Notes under the pieces: model-generated
Told to the model about the DNA's origin: nothing
Database searches by the model: none
The model's input: the letters and a program-made list of their open reading frames with translations, nothing else
NCBI GenBank assembly: GCA_038881635.1
Contig: JAVZPJ010000008.1
Coordinates: 1-32,541 of the forward strand
Direction of reading: 5' to 3'
From: Sulfolobales archaeon
GTDB lineage: Archaea; Thermoproteota; Thermoprotei_A; Sulfolobales; AG1
DNA: 32,541 nt
Translations under genes and position numbers: made by a program
In this document: positions 1 through 8,841 of the stretch, piece after piece
Numbering within the stretch: position 1 is the stretch's first letter
Layout: each line of letters starts with the position of its first letter

Positions 1-122
1 GAGATTCTATCTAGAGATCTAGAAATCCTATGCCCGAAGTCTGGCATGAGCAGCCTTAGAAGGCTGAAGACTTTAGAAATAATCTCTCCGCCCGTGTAAG
101 GTATTAAGATATTTAAGTTCAT
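1..122 (-). CDS. Partial hypothetical protein (N terminus only)
   Basis: A 40-codon open frame starts at ATG 122 and runs off the left edge; it begins MNLNILIPYTGGEIISKVFS. An AT-rich TATA-like element at about 144-151 lies about 26 nt before the ATG, which fits a leaderless transcript diverging from leuS. I do not recognise the family. The opposite strand is also open as a possible gene tail (1-99, ending TAA). The minus-strand reading is preferred because it has an ATG, a promoter-like element and a plausible hydrophobic start. Confidence is low because so little is visible. Confidence 0.35.
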   Translation of the reverse strand, partial: MNLNILIPYTGGEIISKVFSLLRLLMPDFGHRISRSLDRI

Positions 123-182
123 TATATCTACTTTATCTGGTGGGTTTAATTCTCTGCTCAGGAGAAGATTTTAGAAGATATA

Positions 183-3098
183 GTGAGATGGCTTAATAAC
201 ATAGCTTTTAAATGGCAGAGAGAATGGGATGCTAATAAGATCTATGAAGAGGATCCGAGGGCTGACATGCCTAAGTTCTTTATAACTGCTGCATTCCCAT
301 ATCCTAATTCTCCTACTCATATTGGTAATGCCAGATCCTTTCTCCTAGCTGATGTGATTGCTAGGTATATGAGAGCTAGAGGTTATAACTCTCTCTATCC
401 CATGGGTTTTCACTACACGGGTACTCCTATACTCACCATGGCTGAATCTATTGCTAAAAACGATTCGGAGCTTATAGAGCTTTTCAGAGAATTCTATGAA
501 GTTCCTGAGAATGAGATCAGTAGAATGAAGGATCCTCTCGAGCTAGCAAGATACTTCCATAGAGTATCTAGAGAGAGTATGAGAATGCTCGGACTTGGAA
601 TCGATTGGAGAAGAGAGTTCACAACAGTAGACCCCGAGTTTCAGAGCTTCATAAGATGGCAGTTCAGAAGATTATATGAGAAGAACTATGTATCTAGAGG
701 AACATACCCTGTAGGCTGGTGTCCTCTCCATCAAATGCCTGTAGGAGGTCATGACACTAAAGATGATAAGGATCCTGAGATCGAAGAATTCACACTAGTA
801 TTCTTCAGAGATTCTAGAGGTAGAATACTTCCCACAGCAACACTAAGACCTGAGACAGTCTTCGCAGTAACAAACCTCTGGGTTAATCCTGATACGGAGT
901 ATGCAGAAGTACTTGTAGAAGGAGCTCTATGGATTATCTCGAGAAAAGCTTATGAGAAACTTATATATCAAAAAGATTCTATAGAGATCCTGAGAAGCTT
1001 CAAAGGATCAGAACTCGAAGGTTTAGAGGTTATCAATCCAGTCACAGGAGAACATGTGTACGTGATACCAGCGTCATTCGTGGATCCAGGCTTTGGAACA
1101 GGAGTTGTAATGAGCGTTCCATCTCACTCGCCTGATGATTATATCGCTTACATGGAGAGTATGAGAATTGAGAGATATAGAGAGTATCTAGAGAGATCTC
1201 CCAAGCCTAGGAAGATAATAGATCTGCCAGGAGTAAGAGATCTCCCCGCTAAATGGATTGTTGAGAGACTAGGTATAAGAAGTAGCAGAGAGAGGGAAGC
1301 TCTAGAGAAAGCTACCAGAGAACTTTACAATCTCGAATTCACCTCAGGAGTTATGCACATGGATCTCGATAGATACATATTATCAGGGGAAGAAGATCTG
1401 ATTAGATCTGTGAAGAACTTGATTGTGGGAAGAAAAGTTTCAGAAGCTAGAGAAAATATATCAAAGATTCTTAGAGAAAGAGGTAGAGGAGATATAATAT
1501 ATGAATTGATCAATGCACCGGTATACTGTAGATGTGGTACTGAAATAGTTGTTAAAGTTTTAAAAGATCAGTGGTTTATAAGATATTCAGATCCTGCCTG
1601 GAAGAGAGATGGTTTGAAAGCTCTAGATAGAATGGAGATTATCCCAGAAGAGATGAAGAACCACATGAGAGAACTTATAGAAGGTCTCAGAGAAAAGCCT
1701 TGCGCCAGAACAAGAGGTCTGGGAACACCTCTTCCATGGGATCCCTCGTGGATTATAGAGAGTTTAAGCGATTCAACTATATATATGGCGTTCTACACCG
1801 TGATCCATAGAATCAGAAGTCTTAAGATAGATCCAGGATCTCTTGATGACGAGTTCTGGTCCTATATAATGCTGGGAGAAGGAGATCCTAGTAGGATTGC
1901 GTCTAGAATTAGAGTAGGGTTAGAAGATCTAGAGAGTTTAAGAAGAGAATTTCTATACTGGTATCCTCTTGATGTGAGAGTTGCTGGAAGAGATCTAGCT
2001 AATAATCATCTACTCTTCTTCATAATGAATCACACAGCTATATTCCCAGAAGATCTATGGCCTAAGAAGATACTAGTCCATGGATGGGTTTTGAGAGAAG
2101 GAGAGAAGATGAGTAAGAGTAGGAGGAATATAACTCCTCTCTTCAAAGCCATCAGGGATAAGAGTTCAGATGTTGTTAGACTTACTCTCGCAATATCTTC
2201 AGAGGTTGATCAGGATCTAGATTTCAGAGATTCCACCGCAGACTCCATAGCTTTCCACCTGAAGAAGCTCTATGACATGATATATGCTGTGAGAAGTAAG
2301 AGGTTTAAAGATGAACCTGATGAGAGAGAGCTTTTCATAGCTGCTAGAATTGCTAGAAGAATTTTAAAAGCTGATGAGGCTCTGAGAAGATTTAGAATTA
2401 GAGAAGCTGGTAATATCCTCTTCTTTGAGATATTCAACGACTTCTCAGAGATTCTCTCGAGAGAAAGTATTTGGAGAGGTTTTAAAGATATTATTAGAGA
2501 GTGGATTAAACTTCTCTCAGTATACACACCACACCTAGCTGAGGAGATATGGAGGAATGTACTTGGCGAGAGTAGTTTTGTTGTTAGAGAGATCGTAGAT
2601 CTCGAGAAGATTAAAGGTTTTACAGATGTTGTTAGAGAACTTGAAGAGGAGTATCTAAAAAGTGTTATAGAAGATCTGAGAGAGATAATCTCTTTAACAG
2701 GTATCAAGCCTTCTAGAATAATCCTCTACACTAGCGGAGGAGAGGATTATCAGCTTCTGAGAGAAGCTCTTGAATCTTCTATGAGAAGAGAGGGGTTGAG
2801 AGAGTTCATAGGAAGAAATATCATGAGAGTTGATGAGAGTAGTAGAAGAACTTATGCTGAGAAGCTTAGAAAAATATTCGAGCAGGCTACTAAGATCTCT
2901 GCAGAGTTTAGAGAGCTAGTAGCTCTAGTAGATTCATTCGATGAAAGAACTCTAGCCAGCAGACTTAGTTCTAGAATTAAAGAGCTCTATCCAGATGCTG
3001 ATGTTAAGATATACTACTATAGAGATCCCGAGGCTCCGGATCCAGGAGGTAAAAAGAATCAAGCACTTCCTCTGAAACCTTCTATATACATCCAGTAG
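183..3098 (+). CDS. leuS: Leucyl-tRNA synthetase, archaeal type
   Basis: This cytoplasmic class I aminoacyl-tRNA synthetase attaches leucine to tRNA-Leu. The Rossmann-fold HIGH motif appears as HIGN at residues 46-49, and KMSKS is at residues 642-646 in GEKMSKSRRN. Between them lie the CP1 editing region and the catalytic-core stretch WPKKILVHGWVL, and the C-terminal half is the tRNA-binding helical domain. The 971-residue length fits archaeal LeuRS. GTG 183 is the first usual start in frame, but the frame stays open back to codon 150 (TTC), just after a TAA stop. A GGTG ribosome-binding site at 139-142 sits 7 nt before that codon, so the true N terminus may be 11 residues longer. TATA-like sequence lies near 110-117. 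The gene is probably transcribed alone or with the downstream aminotransferase, 42 nt away. Confidence 0.97.
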   Translation: MRWLNNIAFKWQREWDANKIYEEDPRADMPKFFITAAFPYPNSPTHIGNARSFLLADVIARYMRARGYNSLYPMGFHYTGTPILTMAESIAKNDSELIELFREFYEVPENEISRMKDPLELARYFHRVSRESMRMLGLGIDWRREFTTVDPEFQSFIRWQFRRLYEKNYVSRGTYPVGWCPLHQMPVGGHDTKDDKDPEIEEFTLVFFRDSRGRILPTATLRPETVFAVTNLWVNPDTEYAEVLVEGALWIISRKAYEKLIYQKDSIEILRSFKGSELEGLEVINPVTGEHVYVIPASFVDPGFGTGVVMSVPSHSPDDYIAYMESMRIERYREYLERSPKPRKIIDLPGVRDLPAKWIVERLGIRSSREREALEKATRELYNLEFTSGVMHMDLDRYILSGEEDLIRSVKNLIVGRKVSEARENISKILRERGRGDIIYELINAPVYCRCGTEIVVKVLKDQWFIRYSDPAWKRDGLKALDRMEIIPEEMKNHMRELIEGLREKPCARTRGLGTPLPWDPSWIIESLSDSTIYMAFYTVIHRIRSLKIDPGSLDDEFWSYIMLGEGDPSRIASRIRVGLEDLESLRREFLYWYPLDVRVAGRDLANNHLLFFIMNHTAIFPEDLWPKKILVHGWVLREGEKMSKSRRNITPLFKAIRDKSSDVVRLTLAISSEVDQDLDFRDSTADSIAFHLKKLYDMIYAVRSKRFKDEPDERELFIAARIARRILKADEALRRFRIREAGNILFFEIFNDFSEILSRESIWRGFKDIIREWIKLLSVYTPHLAEEIWRNVLGESSFVVREIVDLEKIKGFTDVVRELEEEYLKSVIEDLREIISLTGIKPSRIILYTSGGEDYQLLREALESSMRREGLREFIGRNIMRVDESSRRTYAEKLRKIFEQATKISAEFRELVALVDSFDERTLASRLSSRIKELYPDADVKIYYYRDPEAPDPGGKKNQALPLKPSIYIQ

Positions 3099-3140
3099 AA
3101 CTTTTTAATACCTCCTAGCCGAAGTTTATCTGGTGCTATC

Positions 3141-4325
3141 TTGAGTTCTAATGCTAGATCTAGGATAGGAATCGTTTTAGAAGGCTATGTATACCTAGAC
3201 AACGCAGGAGCAGGTCCTCTACCTCTAGATACTCTCCAGAGAATCAAAGAATTCGCGGAGAAATGGTTTAGATCTGGAGAACCTTGGGTTGAAGGTCTTG
3301 AATCTATTGAGAGATCTAAGAGACTCTTCGCAGAACTTATAAAAGCATCTCCCGAGGAGATAGCAGCTGTGCCAGGTCTTACATACGGTCTGAATTCTGT
3401 TCTCTCATCTCTTAGAATCAACAGATCTAAAGATATCGTTGTCGCCGATGGAAACTTCCCTACATCAGTCTACACAGCTCATGCCATGAGAAGAGCTGGT
3501 CTTGTTAGAAATGTTATTATCGCGAGAGTCTTGGGAAGCAGAGATGTGGAGGAGAAGATCGAGAAGCTTATAAATGATGATGTTGGGCTGGTTCTAATAG
3601 ATCATGTTTCATGGATAAATGGCTATAGACTTGATCTTAGGAGGATTGCTGAGAAAGCACATTATCATGGAGCTTTGGTGATTGTAGACGGCTTCCACTC
3701 GGCAGGGATCATACCTGTTGATGTGAGGAGATATGATGTAGACTTCTACCTGACAGGATCCTATAAATGGCTTATGAGTATTCATGGAGCAGGTTTTGTG
3801 TATGCTAGGAGAGATGTTATAGAGGATCTTAATCCAGGTTTTTCAGGATGGTTCGGAGTTGAGGATTCTCCAATAGCCAGACTTAAGATCTATGGTGAGA
3901 AAATGTTTGAAAAACCATATGATATAGAGGATCTAAGACCTGCTAGAGATGCGTCTAAGCTTGAATGGGGCACGGGATCTCTCATATCTTTTGCAGCGTT
4001 AGAGGCTTCTCTAAGATTTCTACTAGAGTATAAAGCTCCTGAGTATTTTGAAAGTCATGTGAGAAAGATTCTTAGAAGACTTTATGATGAGCTTAACGAG
4101 ATCAATTGCGATATCGTGACCTCTGATGAAATACCCTCAGGAATTCTAGTATTCAGATCAAGAGATCCTTATGATATCGCTGATAAGCTTTCTAAGAACA
4201 GGATAATAGTTTCTGCAAGACCTGGTATTATAAGAGTTTCAGCACACTTCTATAATACTAGAGAAGAGATAGAGCTACTGGCTGACAGGATCAAGACGTT
4301 GAAAGCTTGTGAAAAACCTGGTTAG
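3141..4325 (+). CDS. Class V aminotransferase-fold PLP enzyme
   Basis: This is a PLP-dependent enzyme of the NifS/CsdB/isopenicillin-epimerase-like class V family. The PLP lysine is K209 in the motif TGSYKW, preceded by the aspartate-histidine segment VDGFHSAG that contacts the cofactor. The N terminus, YLDNAGAGPLP, is the usual opening of the fold. The C-terminal loop reads RPGIIRVSAHFYNT with no cysteine where desulfurases carry the catalytic Cys, so a true cysteine desulfurase is unlikely; a lyase, epimerase or aminotransferase fits better. The TTG start is set by GGTG at 3132-3135, 5 nt upstream, with a TATA-like element near 3103-3110. It ends 19 nt before thiL and is probably cotranscribed with it. 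The substrate is unknown. Confidence 0.85.
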   Translation: MSSNARSRIGIVLEGYVYLDNAGAGPLPLDTLQRIKEFAEKWFRSGEPWVEGLESIERSKRLFAELIKASPEEIAAVPGLTYGLNSVLSSLRINRSKDIVVADGNFPTSVYTAHAMRRAGLVRNVIIARVLGSRDVEEKIEKLINDDVGLVLIDHVSWINGYRLDLRRIAEKAHYHGALVIVDGFHSAGIIPVDVRRYDVDFYLTGSYKWLMSIHGAGFVYARRDVIEDLNPGFSGWFGVEDSPIARLKIYGEKMFEKPYDIEDLRPARDASKLEWGTGSLISFAALEASLRFLLEYKAPEYFESHVRKILRRLYDELNEINCDIVTSDEIPSGILVFRSRDPYDIADKLSKNRIIVSARPGIIRVSAHFYNTREEIELLADRIKTLKACEKPG

Positions 4326-4344
4326 AGATATAAGGTGTTTTTCA

Positions 4345-5328
4345 ATGAGACTCGGTGATATTGGTGAGAAAGGTTTTATTAAAAATATTATCGAGAGTTT
4401 TAAAAAGATCTGGGTTTGGGGTCCTCTAGAACCCGGTGATGATGCTGTTGCAATACCATATGTCGGAGGATATCTTATACTTAAGATAGATGGTTTTTCA
4501 GCGTATAACTCCAAGTATCCTTGGAATACATGGAGAGACTTCGGGTGGAAGGCTGCTACAGCTTGTGTTAGTGATATCGTATCTAAGGGTGGGAGACCTT
4601 CAGCTTATATGGTTTCTCTAGGTCTCAAACCTGATATGAGTATTGATGAAGGACTTGATATAATGAGAGGTGTTGCCGAGGCTGTGGAAGTCTATGGAGG
4701 TTATCTGGCGGGAGGTGATACGAATTCTGCTGAGAAGGATATCTGGATCGATGTAGCATGCATAGGATTCACACCTGTTGATCCTGTGAGAAGAGGTGGG
4801 ATGCCAGGTGATCATATAGTGATCACAGGAGGCTACGGGTTGCAAGCTCTCGCATACAGATATTATCTTAAGTATCTTAGAAACGAGGTAGAGCTAAGAG
4901 ATATTCCCGAGAGCATTATAAGAGCTACATCAAGACCTAGAGCTAGAATTGAAGCTCATGAGATTATTATCAGATTTAGAGATTGTATTAGAGGCTGTGT
5001 AGATGTTTCAGACTCGCTAGCTGAATCTCTCTATCTAATGTCTGAAGCTTCAGGTCATGTTATAGAGCTCTCTGAGATACCCGTAGATCCTGAGGCTCTC
5101 GAGATCTCGAGAAGACTAGGATTAGACCCTATCGAGCAAGCTCTATACGGTGGCGAGGAGTTTGAACTAGTAATCTCCGCAGATCCATCGTGTTCTTCAG
5201 ATCTTGTAAAAGAATTGAGAAGATCTGGAGTTTCTGCAGAGATCTATGGGATCGTATCTGAGAAGAGAGGTTTAGAAGTTTATCATAAGAAGAAGATTAT
5301 TGAGAGGAGAGGGTTCCAGCATTTCTAG
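4345..5328 (+). CDS. thiL: Thiamine-monophosphate kinase
   Basis: ThiL uses ATP to phosphorylate thiamine monophosphate to thiamine pyrophosphate, the last step of cofactor synthesis. The AIR-synthase-like fold is visible: GDDAVAI near the N terminus (Mg-ATP site), a conserved DIVSKGG motif, LAGGDTN, and the C-terminal DVSDSLAESL and YGGEEFELV motifs. An in-frame GTG at 4309 lies upstream, but ATG 4345 is preferred. It has GGTG at 4334-4337, 7 nt before it, and the protein then begins MRLGDIGEKGFI, as the family usually does (327 residues). It follows the class V PLP enzyme by 19 nt and probably shares its transcript. Confidence 0.93.
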   Translation: MRLGDIGEKGFIKNIIESFKKIWVWGPLEPGDDAVAIPYVGGYLILKIDGFSAYNSKYPWNTWRDFGWKAATACVSDIVSKGGRPSAYMVSLGLKPDMSIDEGLDIMRGVAEAVEVYGGYLAGGDTNSAEKDIWIDVACIGFTPVDPVRRGGMPGDHIVITGGYGLQALAYRYYLKYLRNEVELRDIPESIIRATSRPRARIEAHEIIIRFRDCIRGCVDVSDSLAESLYLMSEASGHVIELSEIPVDPEALEISRRLGLDPIEQALYGGEEFELVISADPSCSSDLVKELRRSGVSAEIYGIVSEKRGLEVYHKKKIIERRGFQHF

Positions 5329-5388
5329 CATTGATTCCTAAGATCTCTTAAAAAGATCCATGATATCATTAGAAGAAGTCTTAATACA

Positions 5389-5415
5389 TATAAAAACCTC
5401 TACACATTATATATA
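5389..5415 (+). promoter_or_regulatory. TATA elements upstream of the Tes-type gene
   Basis: Two TATA-box-like stretches, TATAAAAA at 5389-5396 and TATATATA at 5408-5415, lie 40-66 nt before the ATG at 5455. The second would place transcription start near 5438-5440 with a short leader. This is inferred from archaeal TATA spacing only. Confidence 0.4.
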
Positions 5416-5454
5416 GGAGATACTTATAAGACTTTCAGAATAACATTTTCTCCG

Positions 5455-7290
5455 ATGGGTGTTGAAAGAATGCTTAAATCACCTGAGCTGGAAGACAGCT
5501 CAAGAAGCCCGGGCATTCCCGCAACAAGAATCCTTCCAGCGCCAGGGTCTTATGATGAGGCTACGAAGACTGTTAAAATTGCCGGGAGAAGTATAAGAGT
5601 TGGAGGTCCTCTTCCTAGAATAGATCCTGAGAATGAGAAGATAGTGAGAGTCACCCAAAGCATATGCCCGTACTGTCAGAGACTTCTACCCGCCATCATC
5701 TATGAGAAAGGTGAGAAGATATATATCAGAAAAACATGTCCAGAACATGGAACCATAGACGAGCTCTACTTCGGAGATTCAAAGCTTTACTATAGATTCC
5801 TCTCCATGGCTCGAGAAGGGAGAGGATCTAGATACGCTTATGTAGAGCTCTCAGCACCGTGCCCCTATAATTGTGGTCTATGCCCTATGCATAAGAGTCA
5901 CTCGGCGCTTACTAATCTTGTTGTCACTAACAGATGTGATCTAGATTGCTGGTACTGCTTCTTCTTTGCTGAGAGAAGTGGTTTCGTGTACGAGCCTACA
6001 CTAGATCAGATAAAATACATGGTTTCACAGCTTATGAAGCAGGGTGTGCCTATTGTGATCCAGATTACCGGTGGAGAACCTACTCTCAGAGAAGATCTTC
6101 CGGAGATAATAAAGCTTCTCAGAGAAATGGGTATAACACATCTCCAGCTTAATACTCACGGGATTAAATTCGCAAGATTATACTGGGAGGATCCTGAGAA
6201 AGCTGTGGCTTATGCTAAGACTCTTAGAGAGAACGGTGTTAACACCATATATATGAGCTTCGACGGTGTCACTCCAAATACTAATCCTAAGAACCACTTT
6301 GAAGTTCCATTCACTTTCGAGGTATTCAGAAAAGCTGGGATGACTAGCGTAGTGCTGGTGCCAGTTCTAATAAGAACTGTTAACGATCATGAGGTTGGAG
6401 ATATAATAAGATTCGCTGCAATGAACATGGATATCGTGAGATCTGTGAACTTCCAGCCTGTAAGTCTTACAGGTATGATGAAGAGATTTGAAAGAGAGAA
6501 GTATAGAATTACAATAGCCGATGCTATAATGAGAATAGAAGAGCAGACTGATGGAGAGATCGATAGAAATCAATGGTATCCAATACCAGCATGCATACCT
6601 ATATCAGAATTCATAGAAGCATTATCTAAATCATTTAAGTTCGAGCTTACAACACATCCACACTGTGGTGCCGGCACCTACGTTTATGTTGATAGAAGAG
6701 GTAGTTCTAATCCTTATGACTTCAGATTCATACCTCTGGGTAAGATGGTTGATATAGAAGGATTCCTAGAATATCTAAGAGATAAGAGTGAGGATCTGAA
6801 GAGCGGAGGTAGTAGAGCTGTTGTAGGAGCTAAGATACTTCTCAGCATGATAACAAGATATATTGAGTGGAAACATGTGCCTGGAGATCTTAAGAAGCTG
6901 CTTCCAAAACTTCTGCTAGATATATTCACGAAGCAGAGTTATGAAGCTTTAGGAGAGTTCCACTATAAATTCCTCTTCCTGGGAATGATGCACTTCATGG
7001 ATCAGTATAATTATGATGTTCAGAGAGTTATGAGATGTGATATACACTATACATCACCTGATGGAAGGATTATACCATTCTGCGCGTTCAATGTACTCCC
7101 AGATCTCTACAGAGATCATGTTATGAAGAAGTATTCAATGAGCTTCGAGGAATATGAGAAGCTCTACGGTCCTGGAAGAGTTGGTGAGAAGGTTAAGTAT
7201 AGAAGAAGTAGAGAGTTGATTGAGAAGATTAGAAATAGCGAGATATATAGGAAGCATTACGAATACTTCCTCAAGAAACACAGAGTCTAA
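5455..7290 (+). CDS. tes: Radical SAM protein, tetraether lipid synthase (Tes) type
   Basis: A large radical SAM enzyme (611 residues) of the MJ0619/Tes group (COG1964), which joins the tails of archaeal diether lipids into membrane-spanning tetraethers. The radical SAM cluster motif is CDLDCWYC (C161, C165, C168), followed by the GGEPT motif at 206-210. Extra cysteines typical of Tes flank it: C71 and C74 (CPYC), C95, and C136, C140 and C143 just before the core. Further cysteines occur late, in HPHCGAG and near IIPFCAF, consistent with several auxiliary metal clusters. Older databases call this family a pterin methyltransferase-like protein. Starts are ATG 5455 or ATG 5470. It converges on the minus-strand gene at 7287 with a 4-nt overlap. 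Paralogues exist in crenarchaea, so exact substrate use is inferred. Confidence 0.85.
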   Translation: MGVERMLKSPELEDSSRSPGIPATRILPAPGSYDEATKTVKIAGRSIRVGGPLPRIDPENEKIVRVTQSICPYCQRLLPAIIYEKGEKIYIRKTCPEHGTIDELYFGDSKLYYRFLSMAREGRGSRYAYVELSAPCPYNCGLCPMHKSHSALTNLVVTNRCDLDCWYCFFFAERSGFVYEPTLDQIKYMVSQLMKQGVPIVIQITGGEPTLREDLPEIIKLLREMGITHLQLNTHGIKFARLYWEDPEKAVAYAKTLRENGVNTIYMSFDGVTPNTNPKNHFEVPFTFEVFRKAGMTSVVLVPVLIRTVNDHEVGDIIRFAAMNMDIVRSVNFQPVSLTGMMKRFEREKYRITIADAIMRIEEQTDGEIDRNQWYPIPACIPISEFIEALSKSFKFELTTHPHCGAGTYVYVDRRGSSNPYDFRFIPLGKMVDIEGFLEYLRDKSEDLKSGGSRAVVGAKILLSMITRYIEWKHVPGDLKKLLPKLLLDIFTKQSYEALGEFHYKFLFLGMMHFMDQYNYDVQRVMRCDIHYTSPDGRIIPFCAFNVLPDLYRDHVMKKYSMSFEEYEKLYGPGRVGEKVKYRRSRELIEKIRNSEIYRKHYEYFLKKHRV

Positions 7291-7640
7291 GTCTTAGATC
7301 CAGCTTCAGCGCTCTGCAACTCGCTTCTCAGTTTTTTCTCTTCTCTCCGCTCTCTATCCTCGGGATATACTGCGTAGATTCCTTTCACATACATGGGAGA
7401 ACCACATTTAGGACATTTCCTCTCTTCAAAGATTCTTCCCACATAATCTCCTGGCACGAATTCTCTTGTCTCACTATAATCTTCTTTCACGCATGAGAGC
7501 TCTGTGTATACCTTTGGTTTTGATGTTTTCTTCTCTTCACCAGATCTCAGCAGGTTTGGTAGTATCATTGCTATCAGCATTATAATTATAAGAATCATCA
7601 GTATAGTTCCTGTATCGATTTGCAATAATACCAGATTCAT
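7287..7640 (-). CDS. Small membrane-anchored zinc-ribbon-like protein
   Basis: This 117-residue protein has one N-terminal membrane segment (residues about 12-31, rich in Ile, Leu and Met) and a cytoplasmic tail. The tail contains a cysteine near SCVKED and the knuckle CPKCGSP, resembling half of a zinc ribbon. The C-terminal end is highly charged. Its ATG directly abuts the TGA stop of the DUF1512 gene (no gap), so translation is almost certainly coupled. Its last 4 nt overlap the end of the Tes-type gene on the other strand. I do not recognise a named family, and no function is assigned. Confidence 0.75.
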   Translation of the reverse strand: MNLVLLQIDTGTILMILIIIMLIAMILPNLLRSGEEKKTSKPKVYTELSCVKEDYSETREFVPGDYVGRIFEERKCPKCGSPMYVKGIYAVYPEDRERREEKKLRSELQSAEAGSKT

Positions 7641-8771
7641 TCATACCACACCCACGGTATTCCCAACACCTACTACTATCACCACGCCACCTGGAGGAAC
7701 CTTTGTTCTTATGATCTCTTTAACTCTCTCAGCAGCTTTCTTAACACCTTCATATATTTCCTTACTCATCTCCGTGATAGCCTCTCTAGAGCTCATCTTA
7801 ATGATAACAGCATCAAGAGGAATATTATATTTTGCAGTAACTCTCTCCATAGAGATCTTCTCAGGACCTGGATCTCCTATAGCAGCACCAACTCCTTCTG
7901 CAACTTCTCCTGATTCTTCGCCTTCAAACTTCAGAGCTGCATCAACTGTGATCACTCTTGAAATCTTACCCTCAAGTCTTTCTATTAATATTCTCAGAGC
8001 TTCTCCAGGTCTTCCCACAGTTCCTCCAGGTCCCTCAGCTTTTATCAGGTATAGCTTTCTATTCTCAAAATCTACCTCGCTATAGACTGTCTCCTCCTCG
8101 ATGGGTTTTCTCTCAGCATGTGGTGCTAGCATTGACACCACCATAGGGCCTGCGGAATCTCCTACGGGTATTCCTTTTGAGAAAGGTTCTACAGCGTTTT
8201 TGAAAGCTTCTAACTCTTTCAATATTACTGGCAGAACCATTGCTAGCTGCATTAGAAGTATCCAGTTGTTGTGTTTTCTGCTGAAGAGATATAGATGTCT
8301 TATATATCTGTAGTAGAGGTCTAAAACCCAGTTTATCTCTAGAAGTACTGCGAGGTTCATCTTCTTAGCTCTATCTACATTATCCGGAAGCACCTGATCA
8401 ACATAGCTTCTGATCTTGTTATCTCTAACTCTTATGAGATGAGAAAGTCTTTTTATAATATCAGTAGGCTCTATAGAGACGGGTTCTATTAGGAAGAAGT
8501 TTCCTATGAAGTTATCAACTATCTTTCTAGGCTCTCGAACTCCTAGGTTTGAGAGATACTTCTCAGAAGCACTTCTAGCTTCTTGAGCCATTTTACTTAG
8601 TGTTGCAAGTTTGATTCTAATGAATCTATCATATCTCATAATTCTCGATCTATCAAGTAGGTCTGTGAATAGAAGAAGAATCCAGAACAATGTTACAATA
8701 ATCCACGCTATAGTAGTCCAATCAGAAGATCCTGTAGGACTTCCAGGGATCTGGAGTATCTTTAGGCTCAT
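7641..8771 (-). CDS. DUF1512 archaeal membrane protein
   Basis: A 376-residue protein matching the archaea-specific DUF1512 family of unknown function. It has one strong N-terminal membrane helix at about residues 18-39, then a long charged alpha-helical stretch. Its C-terminal alpha/beta domain (from about residue 215) is glycine-rich with repeated GPGG, GVGAAIGDPGPE and VVIVVGVGN motifs, and looks nucleotide- or metal-binding, though this is only an impression. A TATA-like element at about 8804-8812 gives a near-leaderless transcript for ATG 8771. It heads a two-gene unit with the small membrane zinc protein. Confidence 0.8.
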   Translation of the reverse strand: MSLKILQIPGSPTGSSDWTTIAWIIVTLFWILLLFTDLLDRSRIMRYDRFIRIKLATLSKMAQEARSASEKYLSNLGVREPRKIVDNFIGNFFLIEPVSIEPTDIIKRLSHLIRVRDNKIRSYVDQVLPDNVDRAKKMNLAVLLEINWVLDLYYRYIRHLYLFSRKHNNWILLMQLAMVLPVILKELEAFKNAVEPFSKGIPVGDSAGPMVVSMLAPHAERKPIEEETVYSEVDFENRKLYLIKAEGPGGTVGRPGEALRILIERLEGKISRVITVDAALKFEGEESGEVAEGVGAAIGDPGPEKISMERVTAKYNIPLDAVIIKMSSREAITEMSKEIYEGVKKAAERVKEIIRTKVPPGGVVIVVGVGNTVGVV

Positions 8772-8841
8772 CCTCTGAAACCATATAAATAACTACTAGA
8801 AGCTATTTATAAAGAATTGCCTTTAGAACCTGCGAAACAAG

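Noticed and set aside
1-99. Plus-strand open tail ending in TAA
   Set aside because: The minus-strand frame with ATG and a TATA-like element is more plausible; only one of the two is likely real.
7504-8085. 193-codon plus-strand frame opposite the DUF1512 gene
   Set aside because: It is an antisense shadow; the minus-strand genes have membrane helix, abutting start and stop, and a known family.
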